Source: Pyricularia pennisetigena
Lineage: Eukaryota > Ascomycota > Sordariomycetes > Magnaporthales > Pyriculariaceae
Length of the DNA: 64,000 nucleotides
Assembly (NCBI RefSeq): GCF_004337985.1
Contig: NW_021940920.1
Coordinates: 1,658,549-1,722,548 of the forward strand
Direction: 5' to 3'
The translations under genes were made by a program, and so were the position numbers. Shown here piece after piece: positions 55,318-64,000 of this stretch (position 1 is its first letter; every line of letters begins with the position of its first letter). The notes below the pieces were generated by a model that searched no databases, was not told where the DNA came from, and saw only the letters and a program-made list of their open reading frames with translations.

Positions 55318-56670
55318 ATGGCACCCGGCGCACTCATCTCGGAGCCCCCGTCGACGATCAACATCGCGACAAAGCGGGCGCCCACCACCACCACCACCAC
55401 CACCACCACCACCACCACCACCTCTAACGACCAAGCAGATCGCTCCATCTTCCCAGATGGCATCCGCACGTCGGGCCAGCATAACCCCATATACTCCCTC
55501 CTCAGGCCCTACCAGGACTTTCCCAAATCCATCACGGGCCCGACGGTCTGGCACAAGGAGCAGTTCGAAGCCGACCCTGCGTCCTGGACGCACCGCTTCA
55601 CGCCGTCGGAGATAGCCGAGCTCGGCGCCACGGCCGACGCCTTCATGGCCAGCGGCGTCGACCTGACAGGCATCTCCAAGGCCAACTTCCCACTGCCGAC
55701 GCTGCAGCGGACGCTAGACGCGCTGCGGGCGGACCTGCTGGACGGCAAGGGCTTCGTGCTGTTCAAGGGCTTCCCCGCGACCGAGTGGGGCGCGCTCAAG
55801 ACGGCGACGGCGTACATGGGCCTGGGCACGCACCTGGGGTACTTTGTGTCGCAGAACGGGCGCGGCCACGTGCTGGGCCACGTCAAGGACGTCGGCGACG
55901 ACGCGGGCCAGATCCACCGCGTGCGCATCTACCGCACCGCCGCGCGGCAGTTCTTCCACGCCGACGACGGCGACCTCGTCGGCCTGCTGTGCGTCCACCG
56001 CGCCGCCGAGGGCGGCGAGTCGGACCTCGTCAGCGTCCACGCCGTCTGGAACGAGCTGCAGCGGAGCCACCCCGACGTCGCCGAGCTGCTGACCAGGCCC
56101 ATCTGGTACTTTGACCGGAAGGGCGAGGTGAGCGAGGGCCAGGAGGAGTGGACCAGGCAGCCCGTGTTCTACCTCGAGCCCGGGGGCAAGGGCAGGGTGT
56201 ACTGCAAGTTTGATCCGTACTACGTCCGCAGCTTGACGAGGTTTTCCGACAGGGGAATCATCCCGCCGCTGAGCGACGAGCAGAAGCGCGCCGTCGAGAT
56301 CCTCGAGGAGACGTGCCAGCGGCTGGCCCTGCACATGATCCTAGAGGTTGGGGATATCCAGTTCCTGAGCAACGCGCACATATTACACGCCAGGACGGCG
56401 TACAAAGGTGAGAGTCCCTCGGGCGTGCTTGTAACTTGTCGCGGTACTGTTTCTCCGTCAGATGGGGACCGTGTTTCTAACCCGTCGTCGCCGTGGTTTG
56501 TTGCAGATTTCCCGCCGCCAGCGCCAAGGAGACATCTTCTCCGTCTGTGGCTGTCAACGCCGGATAACGAGGGCGGCTGGGTGCTCCCATTTCCCGACAG
56601 TGGGGAGAAGAAACGCGGTGGAATCCAGGTCAACAATACGCCGCCACGATGCCCGCTTGATGCGGAATAG
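55318..56670 (+). CDS. TauD/TfdA-family 2OG/Fe(II) dioxygenase
   Basis: Exons 55318-56407 and 56507-56670 give 417 residues. The start at 55318 (CACAATGGC) is preferred over an ATG 30 bases upstream. A run of about 13 Thr (23-35, encoded by ACC) follows a short N-terminal tail. The catalytic domain keeps the FFHADDGDLVGL motif (His-x-Asp iron ligands) and the distal His region GDIQFLSNAHILHARTAY, with an Arg pair (RRHLLRLWL) for 2-oxoglutarate. It is related to taurine and alpha-ketoglutarate-dependent dioxygenases; substrates in this subgroup include sulfonates, betaine-type amines and other small acids. An MFS permease follows on the same strand. Confidence 0.88.
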   Translation: MAPGALISEPPSTINIATKRAPTTTTTTTTTTTTTSNDQADRSIFPDGIRTSGQHNPIYSLLRPYQDFPKSITGPTVWHKEQFEADPASWTHRFTPSEIAELGATADAFMASGVDLTGISKANFPLPTLQRTLDALRADLLDGKGFVLFKGFPATEWGALKTATAYMGLGTHLGYFVSQNGRGHVLGHVKDVGDDAGQIHRVRIYRTAARQFFHADDGDLVGLLCVHRAAEGGESDLVSVHAVWNELQRSHPDVAELLTRPIWYFDRKGEVSEGQEEWTRQPVFYLEPGGKGRVYCKFDPYYVRSLTRFSDRGIIPPLSDEQKRAVEILEETCQRLALHMILEVGDIQFLSNAHILHARTAYKGESPSGVLVTCRGTVSPSDGDRVSNPSSPWFVADFPPPAPRRHLLRLWLSTPDNEGGWVLPFPDSGEKKRGGIQVNNTPPRCPLDAE

Positions 56671-57955
56671 AGGTTGCTTCGGGTACGGCGTTTGGATCTG
56701 GATGGTCACGATTTATGATTTTTTTTCACATGTCCATTTTATTTTCTAGCGACGCGTAAATACAGTATTCTAGACGGACGATGCGTTTGTTACTTTTTTT
56801 TATAGTGAAATACACCAACAAACCCCGTTAGCGATTTAGATCTAGTATTGACCATGAATTTCCTCACAACTCTGTGTTTGTTAGTGCGGGCTGAATTGAC
56901 TAGACTACTGCTAGATTAGATGATAAGATCACATGTTACCCAGTCCTCATCCAAGCCGCTGCTCCGTACTTTGGGAGCCAGCCGCGATCGTTCCAAAAGC
57001 CAAGCCAGGAAGTAAACGAGACAAGAATCTTGTTTACACGGCGAATCGACAAATCCCAAGTTTTTTTGTGGTCGTGTTGTGGTGGATGTGGATTTGATGG
57101 TGCTTCTCCGACTCTAGCTTATCTGTTCGCCATGCGTGCGCAGTATTGCGCCATCGTGGGGAAGTCGCACAACATTGGTTGGCTTGGTACAGGACCTGTC
57201 CGGTCTCTGGGCTGAGACTAGACCCCCCTGCGTTGCACTGTGTAAATCGAATAGAAATCTGATAAAATAAAATAAATTAAAATCTGGGTCTAATTGCATC
57301 CAATTTATAAAGTTGGTAAACTTTTGAAATAAAAACGTTAAAATTTCGAAAAACTACATCTCCTATATATCCCCTGTAACCCACTAACGGCATTTTTTCA
57401 ACTTGTTTCCGCCTAAGTTAATATTTACAATTACAATTAACAGTAAAATTTCCTAAAATCAATATAATCAAAAACCAGGGCTTAAACTATATATTGAAGC
57501 ATTTTTCTGCTTGGGAATATGTTGAATTGATTAAATTATTTACTGTTCAAAACCGCCAGTTTTGTGTGGATTTGGGATCGTTGCGTTATTTTTGGACAGG
57601 TGCTGTTATCTCCGATGAAGGGAGCTACCTTTCCGGGTATTCAATGATACAATCATTTTCCTTGAAATTTTATTGGTCGATTTCTGTTCCTGAAATACAT
57701 GGTATTCTGGGATGGTGCAATTGGCCCCTTGCATAAAACATATTGCGGCATGCTTAGGACCATATCGATGACGAGCACGTGGCTGAAACGCTGCTGCTGC
57801 TGCTGCTGGGACAAGATGAAATAAAATTCGGATGGCTTCCCACGGGTCATGAATCGTTTGTTCGCTATTCCAACGGTGCTTTGACGTCGATTTTGACGTC
57901 TCCTGCTCATCCCTTGAGCATCAGCCGAGCGCTCCACAGATTGCGAACCGTAGCC
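56671..57955. other. intergenic region with AT-rich stretch, no gene seen
   Basis: From about 57240 to 57740 the sequence is AT-rich and may be decayed repeat material (an 80-residue frame at 57494-57736 has no domain). The start of the MFS gene follows. Confidence 0.5.
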
Positions 57956-59631
57956 ATGAGTGACAACTCGGCTCCATCAAAACCCGTCGCTGCCCGCCAT
58001 GGAGACGATGAGCGCGCATCAACTGGCGTTGACAGCAAGATCTTCTCTGAAGACAAGAAAGACCACGCCGGTCCATCCTCGGACTCGTCCGACGCCGAGG
58101 CAGCTGGCGAGGTGAATGAAAAGGCTCTTCTGCGAAAGATTGACTGGAAGTTGCTGCCGGCAGTTGGGATCCTGTATCTGCTGTCGTTTCTAGATCGGTC
58201 GAACGGTTAGTTGCAGCCAGATGCATGCTGAGATGGAAACTTGACTGACGAGCCCATCTTCCTTGCGACAGTCGGCAATGCTCGCATCGAAGGCCTCCTC
58301 GACGATCTTGGGATGTGTAAGAAATACTCTTTGCAAAAAGCTCGATTTCACAGTCAAGACCGAAACTGACCAAAACAATAATACCTTTAGCCGGTGATCA
58401 ATACCTCACTGGACTGACCATCTACTTTGTCGGTTATGTCATGTTCGAAATACCCTGCAACATCATCTTGAAGCGCACAACACCACAGCTATGGCTTCCC
58501 ACCCTCACTGTAGCATGGGCAATCGTGGCCACACTGATGGGCATCGTCACGAATCCCGCCGGGTTCCTCGCCGCGCGGTTCTTCCTTGGCGTGACCGAAT
58601 CCGGTCTCTTCCCTGGCGTCGTGTACTATTTCTCAATGTGGTACCAGCGGCGCGAGCGCCAATACCGCATCGCCCTGTTCTTCTCGGGCGCCGCCCTTGC
58701 CGGTGCCTTTGGCGGCATCCTAGCCTGGGGCATCGGGCACATGCGCGGCATAGTGTGGGCCAGCAGCTGGCGCTGGATCTTCATCCTCGAGGGCATCGCC
58801 ACCGCCGTCGTGGCCCTTGCCGCCTACTTCTTCATCCAAAACTACCCGGACACGGCCACGTTCCTCTCGCTGGCCGAGAAGCGCACCATCCACGCCCGGC
58901 TGGCGACCGACAGCGACGCCACGCTCGACGAGCGCTTCAACTGGGCCAACGTGACGGCGGCGCTACGCGACCCGGCCTGCTGGTTGTACGGGCTCGGCTT
59001 CCACACCGTCAGCCTGCCGCTGTACACGCTGTCGCTGTTCCTGCCCACCATCATCGCGAACCTGGGCTACACGTCGGCCGTGGCCCAGCTGCTGACCATT
59101 CCGCCGTACGCCTTTGCCTTCGTCACCACGCTGACGGTCGCCTCGCTTTCGGAAAAGTATCGCCGCCGCGCGCTGCCGATCGCGGGGTCCGCCGCCCTCG
59201 CCATCGTGGGCTACGTCGTCCTGCTGGCAAACACCAACCCGGTGGAGAGGCCGGGCGTGTCGTACCTCGGAACGTTCCTCGCCGCCGGCGGCATCTACCC
59301 GGCCGTGGCCCTGGTTCTCTCCTGGCCGGCCATCAACGTCTCCGGGCAGACCAAGCGGGCGGTGGCGAACGGGATGCAGATCAGCATCGGGAACCTGGGC
59401 GCCGTGCTGGGGACGCAGCTTTACCGGTCCGGCGACGGGCCGAGGTTCATCCTCGGTCACTCGTTTGCGCTGGGCTACCTGGCCGCCAACATCGTTGTCG
59501 TCCTGACGCTGTGGAGATTGCTGAGCCGGGAGAATGCGCGGAGGGAGCGCATTGCCGAGGAGGTCAAGGCCGTGGGTGCTTTGGAGGATTGGCAGGGAGA
59601 CACGGACCCGAGATGGCGATTCGAAGTGTAG
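57956..59631 (+). CDS. MFS permease, allantoate/Dal5-type anion:cation symporter
   Basis: Three exons, 57956-58205, 58272-58316 and 58391-59631, give 511 residues. Both introns are short with clean GT/AG borders. After an acidic cytosolic N-terminus, RKIDWKLLPAVGILYLLSFLDRSN and VGNARIEGL begin helix 1 and the first loop, the classic Dal5/Tna1 motif. LTGLTIYFVGYVMFEIPCN and RFFLGVTESGLFPGVVYY follow, with twelve predicted helices. It is preferred over sugar porters because of the LDRSNVGNA motif. It follows the TauD-type dioxygenase in tandem, suggesting import of the same substrate. In-frame ATG upstream at 57779 is not used: the 5' part there is non-coding-like. Confidence 0.9.
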
Positions 59632-60440
59632 CTTTATTTGCCTCGGCTTTTGTCTTCTTTGGCAAACCACTAACGTAGTGTGGATCTTGGCATGACCCTT
59701 AGCAAAAAGGGGGCATCAATAGCAGGATTGCCCATCTTGGCACAAGTATCGGAATTTATCCCGGCAACCATACTCGCATTAGCTGCGTTGAGCAAATCCA
59801 AAAAGGTTCGGGCATTGGAACCAACCTCACTGGAGCACGAAAACATGACAAAACCACAGAACTAGCTTGTAGTTCATCACCGTTCCTCACTCCAAGTGAC
59901 TATGGCGCTAACTGCCGAGGTATGTGTGGAGCTCTGGGCTTCAGGGATGAGCCCTGAGACTACCGTCGTGCAGCATCTCGCTTGAAAAATCCATCCGTGT
60001 TCATGTTCTCTTGGTCGATCGTATAGACCATGTTGGCCAAGTTGTCACAGCTTCCCTAAGCGGTTAAGGCCAAATGCTGGTGGTTGGCTTTGAGAGCTTC
60101 GCACCATGCTAATTCAATCCCGCGTACTAGAAAATGCAAATTAATCAGTCTAGTCTCAACAACATGGACCCACAAATGCCCTTGCCAAACTATCATAATC
60201 CTCCACAAATTCCTAAAACTCCTTGATTTTCCACAAAATCTCCACGTTACAGGAAATATAATAAACCACCAACCGCCTCAAATTTTCGGGAACCAATTCT
60301 GCATAGCAGAACCGTACTATTACCACAATGTCGTTAAAATTCGTTTCAGGTATTTTGGACTCGACCAAAGCCTGGTGGAGCTTTTGCAGTAATATAACCA
60401 TTAATCGACTAATCCTATAGCGATTTGCTAACACGTATAT
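59632..60440. other. intergenic region, no gene supported
   Basis: Short frames only. The segment 59680-59865 has a 61-residue frame with no domain. Composition begins to turn AT-rich near 60100. Confidence 0.45.
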
Positions 60441-60479
60441 TTGGCCATGGTGAATGAGTGTATGGGCGCCCGGCCCGCC

Positions 60480-61075
60480 TCCTGTATTAAATATGTTTTT
60501 TTTTGGTAAAGACGGAAAGGTTTATACGCCACGACCGTTTAAAGTTATCCCATAAGATTTCTTTGTTTGTTTTTCTCTTTATGGTTTTATATAGTGTTTT
60601 CTTTTTAACATTAATATATTTATACCATTGCAGTGATTTTTTTTGCAAGATTTGCACTTTTTGCAACACCCTTTGGACGACGTAATGGAACCCCAAACGT
60701 CAATTTCGCTAAATTCGATTAACGCTTTTTGGTTTGATTTTAGGGGTTCAGGTTCGAATTGCTTGGGTTGGTTGCATTTTCCAAATTAAACGTTAAACCC
60801 GTCTGCTTTGGTGAAACTGGCGGTGGGTTTTAATGCGCGTGGAAGGAACTGCTTTGGAATTTTATAATCCCCGCTGTAAACGAATTGCCAAAAATTAACG
60901 AAAGTTTGTTCGTTAACGTTATCCCATTCGACCGAACCTTTAATGGTTTCCTTAAATCTTCCTTTTACCAGTGCTTTTAAAATAGGAGACTGGTGCGCGA
61001 TTAGGTAGGAATGTATAGTGAATTTATGTCCCTTTGGGCCGACGATGAAGTTGAATGGAGCAGACGCGGCGACAC
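60480..61075 (-). pseudogene. BTB/POZ-domain protein relic
   Basis: The minus strand reads APFNFIVGPKGHKFTIHSYL, IAHQSPILKALVKGRFKE, then VEWDNVNEQTFVNFWQF and VYSGDYKIP, the standard BTB/POZ progression of fungal BTB proteins. A stop (GTT TAA) interrupts it about 130 residues on. A poorly conserved tail with EILWDNFKRSW continues to 60480. AT-rich composition and stops in CAA-type positions suggest RIP damage. No start is assigned. Fungal BTB proteins of this kind are large expanded families with unclear, often adaptor, roles. Confidence 0.7.
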
Positions 61076-63110
61076 TGAGTTATTTTTGCTATCAGTTTGG
61101 GAAGAAAACTTATGTAATCTGGATTTAGTTGACTTACCTTTTCTTAGAAATACTCTCCTTACCGCTCCAAAATCTCAAACCCTGGGTGGACCCAAAAATA
61201 TTGTGTAAACCGTGGCAAAAAGGCTACACTATTGCTAAGTCGTGGAATGAGTACCTAGTTATGTAGTGAGCTACACGTATCGATTTATATAACGTTTGTA
61301 GTCGATGTTCTGTTTCATTTCGCTTCTAAACAAGTGAGTTTCCCGAATGAGACCAGAAAGCTTATCTTCTAGCATACCAGGGTGCTATTTGAAATATAAC
61401 TGAAACCTCAAACGGCATTGCCATCAAACCATAGTAAGTTTAAAGCCAGCTGGAGTGTCGGCAAACCCATATTATCCCTATTGAAAGTATCCCGAATTTA
61501 TCAATACCTAATTTGTTTCCTCTTTTCACGTGCCAAATTCGATTCCGAGCTGCTATTTTGGTGTGCCTGATGTATAGAGCCGCACAGGCTTCTTAAAAAA
61601 AAGCTTCAGTCACCACGCCGAGCTTTTCGGATCTTAATTCGATGGGCCCCAGAAAGTCTGATTTAAAAGTTTGGTTGCCTGTCCGCATTTTAACCAACCT
61701 TACTTTCAGATGCGTCCATCATTGGACTCACATTTATCGTCGACGTCTCCTGTACACAACGTCGTCCATGATTCATTTTGAGGTCATATCTAAGGCTTCG
61801 ATCAAAACTGTAAGCAAAATCCGTTGTAAACTACCCATCTATCAACCATTCATAGCTTTCGCTAAAATGCCTCGTCTGGAATGCTTTGAGGGCAACGGCT
61901 TAACACTTATCAACACAATTGCTCCCAAAATGCGAATTTTAACGGCGGGATAATCATCATCTGACGGTATTTCTCAGAGGCTGAAACCCTCTTAAACCCA
62001 TAAACTTGTTGAATAGGGGCGATACGGCCAGCGACAGAATGTTGATACAATTTTCAAGTGCGCCTATTAACACCATTTTTACACGGTTAAAAATTGAACC
62101 TCTGGGAGCTAGTTTTGACTGTACAACTTCGTAAACGTTTTACAATCTGTTGAACCGACATCGTGCAGGCATGACTGTAAACATTTGAACATCCCAATCG
62201 GCCAATTTCGAGGTTCAGGTCCTGCTCTTTACAGCTGCTAGACGCATCCCCCACACCACATCCCTTCCGCCGCCACCTTTCGCAGTCCCTCAACTGCCGA
62301 CCCCTGCTCGCACCCAGAGAATTTATAACATCTACCCTCGCGAGTACGCATTGACACCTTCGAGGGCACATGGGATCACACTTATAGTCCTAACTCCTTA
62401 TTCTAAGTCAACCCTAAATTTGTCTTGATTGATAAACAGCTACTTTGCATTTTCCCATCCCATATCGAATTGTGACGTCCTTGCAACTCCGCAAGCGACG
62501 TGCCGCGCAAATGCGTCGCAAAATTAAAATACGAGTCCCTTTAACCGAAAAGCCACATGTTGGCCTTTGGTAACTTCGGCAATTTCGTTTAAATCCAAAT
62601 GCTTTTCTTCAAAACTATATCAAATATATTAGGGTTGGTTGACATTGTTCAAGACCTGTTGGATCTAAACATGCGACTACCTCAATGGCTTCGCTATTTT
62701 AATCATCTATTCTTTATTGTGACTGTGCTTTTGCTTTTAACAATTCTCCTCGTATCAGCTTTGTCCCCCGTGCTTTTCAAAGTAAAGCCGAGGCTCCATT
62801 GCTGCGCACATTAATGAAAAAGGCAAAATCATCTCCCCGTGAATGATGGTACGAAATTGGATGAGTTCACGGCTCGCATCTTTGTAAAGTTACTCGATGC
62901 TGTATGCCAGTATTCCGATCATCTTTCAACAAAAAGTCATTTCATATAATTAGCAGCAACGTTAAGGTCTTCCCCAGATCATACCGAGCCTCTGGAAAAA
63001 GCTAAATAGCGAGCCTTTGGGAACAAATCCAGCATAGGTAGATTGCCACCACGCCGCGAAAGAATCCAAGTTTGCATTAGCCCACACATATTTACAAGGC
63101 AAAACTAATC
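61076..63110. other. AT-rich relic region, no gene identified
   Basis: Short frames at 61642-61953 and 62599-62814 have no recognised domain. The composition is that of decayed sequence. It may include degraded gene or transposon copies too mutated to name. Confidence 0.5.
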
Positions 63111-63610
63111 AGTTAGGTCTTCTTTACCAGCAACGGGTCCCAGTTCGGCAAAACTAAGGGCTTCCGCAGCCCACGGCGCCACAAGCACCAGCACGCCGAC
63201 AGCAACGATGGTGGCAAAGCCAGCGGTCAAACACGGCTATTTGCGTGGGAAATCGAAACAGGAAATTGTGGCATTTCCGGCCTTGTCAATGAATTCCGCC
63301 AAAACTGGTCCAATCGTCTTTCGGCCCTGTTGGATAAATGCTTTTAAACCTGCAACAATTGCGTGGGCGATACCCCCAGTCCAGCCTTGGCCGCCCACCG
63401 CGTTTTCGATTTGACATTTTAGTATTGCATCGTTTTTGTCGGCGGTGCGAAGGGGCTCCACGACCAAGTCCGATATCTCATGGGCGGAGTGGACGGCAAA
63501 AGAGAGGCACGGCTTTTAGTGGGCATCGAAAGGGTAATAATCATGTTCCATACGGCCAAAGCAGTTGAAGAAAAGATTGAGAAGCCCCATGTTGCTAAAT
63601 CCACAGGCTT
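63110..63610 (-). pseudogene. relic of an interferon-inducible 6-16-like (IFI6/27-type) fungal gene
   Basis: The minus strand reads, with two stops, LLNLFFNCFG, then VVEPLRTADKNDAILKCQIE, a VGGQGWTGGIAHAIVAGLK stretch and an FIQQGRKTIGPVLAEFID stretch. A small-residue stretch with LVLVAPWAAEALSFAELGPV follows. This order resembles fungal proteins that carry an N-terminal helical region followed by an interferon-induced 6-16-like hydrophobic segment. The stops (CAC to TAA-type positions and before PCLTAG) and missing ends make it a pseudogene. Identification is from pattern memory, so moderate. Confidence 0.45.
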
Positions 63611-64000
63611 GATGTTAAAGCGACTGTTGCTCCGTCGGGATATCGCTCAGGCTTGTAAAACAATGTGTCGGCCTCTCCACTAGAAACAAAGATTGGCTGC
63701 TTTGTGAAAGTCCTCTGGAAGAAAGTGCCGATGGTTGGTGTGGAAAATAAAATATTACTTAATAAATGTTGTTGATATTTGGATCAAGTTAGCCAGCAGG
63801 TCCTCCAAAGCCTTTATCTGCAAACTTTCTTACAATGACATTCGCGGAAAGGGACCCATCAAACCATTTATGACGCCTCGAAATGAACAAACAGATCAGA
63901 TGTTGATATCAAATCGACGAGTTTCAATCACGGACGGCGCACCCAACAGAAAAATACACACATGGGATGTTGGTACCGAACGACGGGTGCTACGGAAGGT

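Overview
The window comes from a filamentous ascomycete, most likely a Sordariomycete-type Pezizomycotina genome. The reasons are short GT..AG introns of 45-140 bp, GC-rich genes with homopolymer-rich spacers, fungal enzyme families, and AT-rich retrotransposon relics with the TpA-rich, CpA-poor, CpG-retaining look of repeat-induced point mutation (RIP). The species cannot be named from sequence alone. Assembly gaps lie at 29069-29286, 32311-32321, 37577-37578 and 49126-49127.

Region 1 (1-14640) is a nest of dead transposons. A RIP-mutated Ty3/Gypsy chromovirus (element 1, its 5' end off the left edge) is split in its integrase by a second Gypsy chromovirus (element 2, 4189-12391, two 188-bp LTRs, target duplication AATTT). 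Element 2 is itself split between RNase H and integrase by an almost un-mutated 661-bp solo LTR (7671-8331, target duplication ACGTA). Both Gypsy elements appear to carry an antisense reading frame downstream of their chromodomain.

Region 2 (14650-17730) is a gene graveyard of secondary metabolism: a possible polyketide synthase scrap, a frameshifted cytochrome P450 and the C-terminal end of an acyl-CoA-ligase-type enzyme.

Region 3 (18011-31479) is the most interesting part. A secreted protein is made of 17 identical 16-residue units, each ending in Arg-Arg (a Kex2-type site). It is divergently transcribed from a membrane protein with two HxxHC motifs, as in the UstYa family of fungal RiPP oxidases. 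Downstream on the plus strand follow an isopenicillin-N-synthase-type 2OG/Fe(II) oxygenase, an FAD-dependent halogenase-like protein with a C-terminal CxxC/CxxC tail, and a class II glutamine amidotransferase/asparagine synthetase. Together they make a credible candidate for an undescribed fungal RiPP cluster. Membership is inferred from adjacency only.

Region 4 (31.5-38 kb) is AT-rich and gene-poor. It holds a small secreted four-cysteine protein (effector-like) and a 107-residue protein made of two 51-residue repeats. Region 5 (38-60 kb) is ordinary metabolism with long low-complexity spacers: an SLC26 sulfate permease, a secreted bicupin oxalate decarboxylase, a DUF1275 membrane protein, a TauD-type dioxygenase and a Dal5-type MFS permease. 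The last two lie in tandem and may import and oxidise one substrate. Region 6 (60-64 kb) returns to AT-rich relics, including a broken BTB/POZ gene and a broken gene resembling fungal interferon-inducible 6-16-like proteins.
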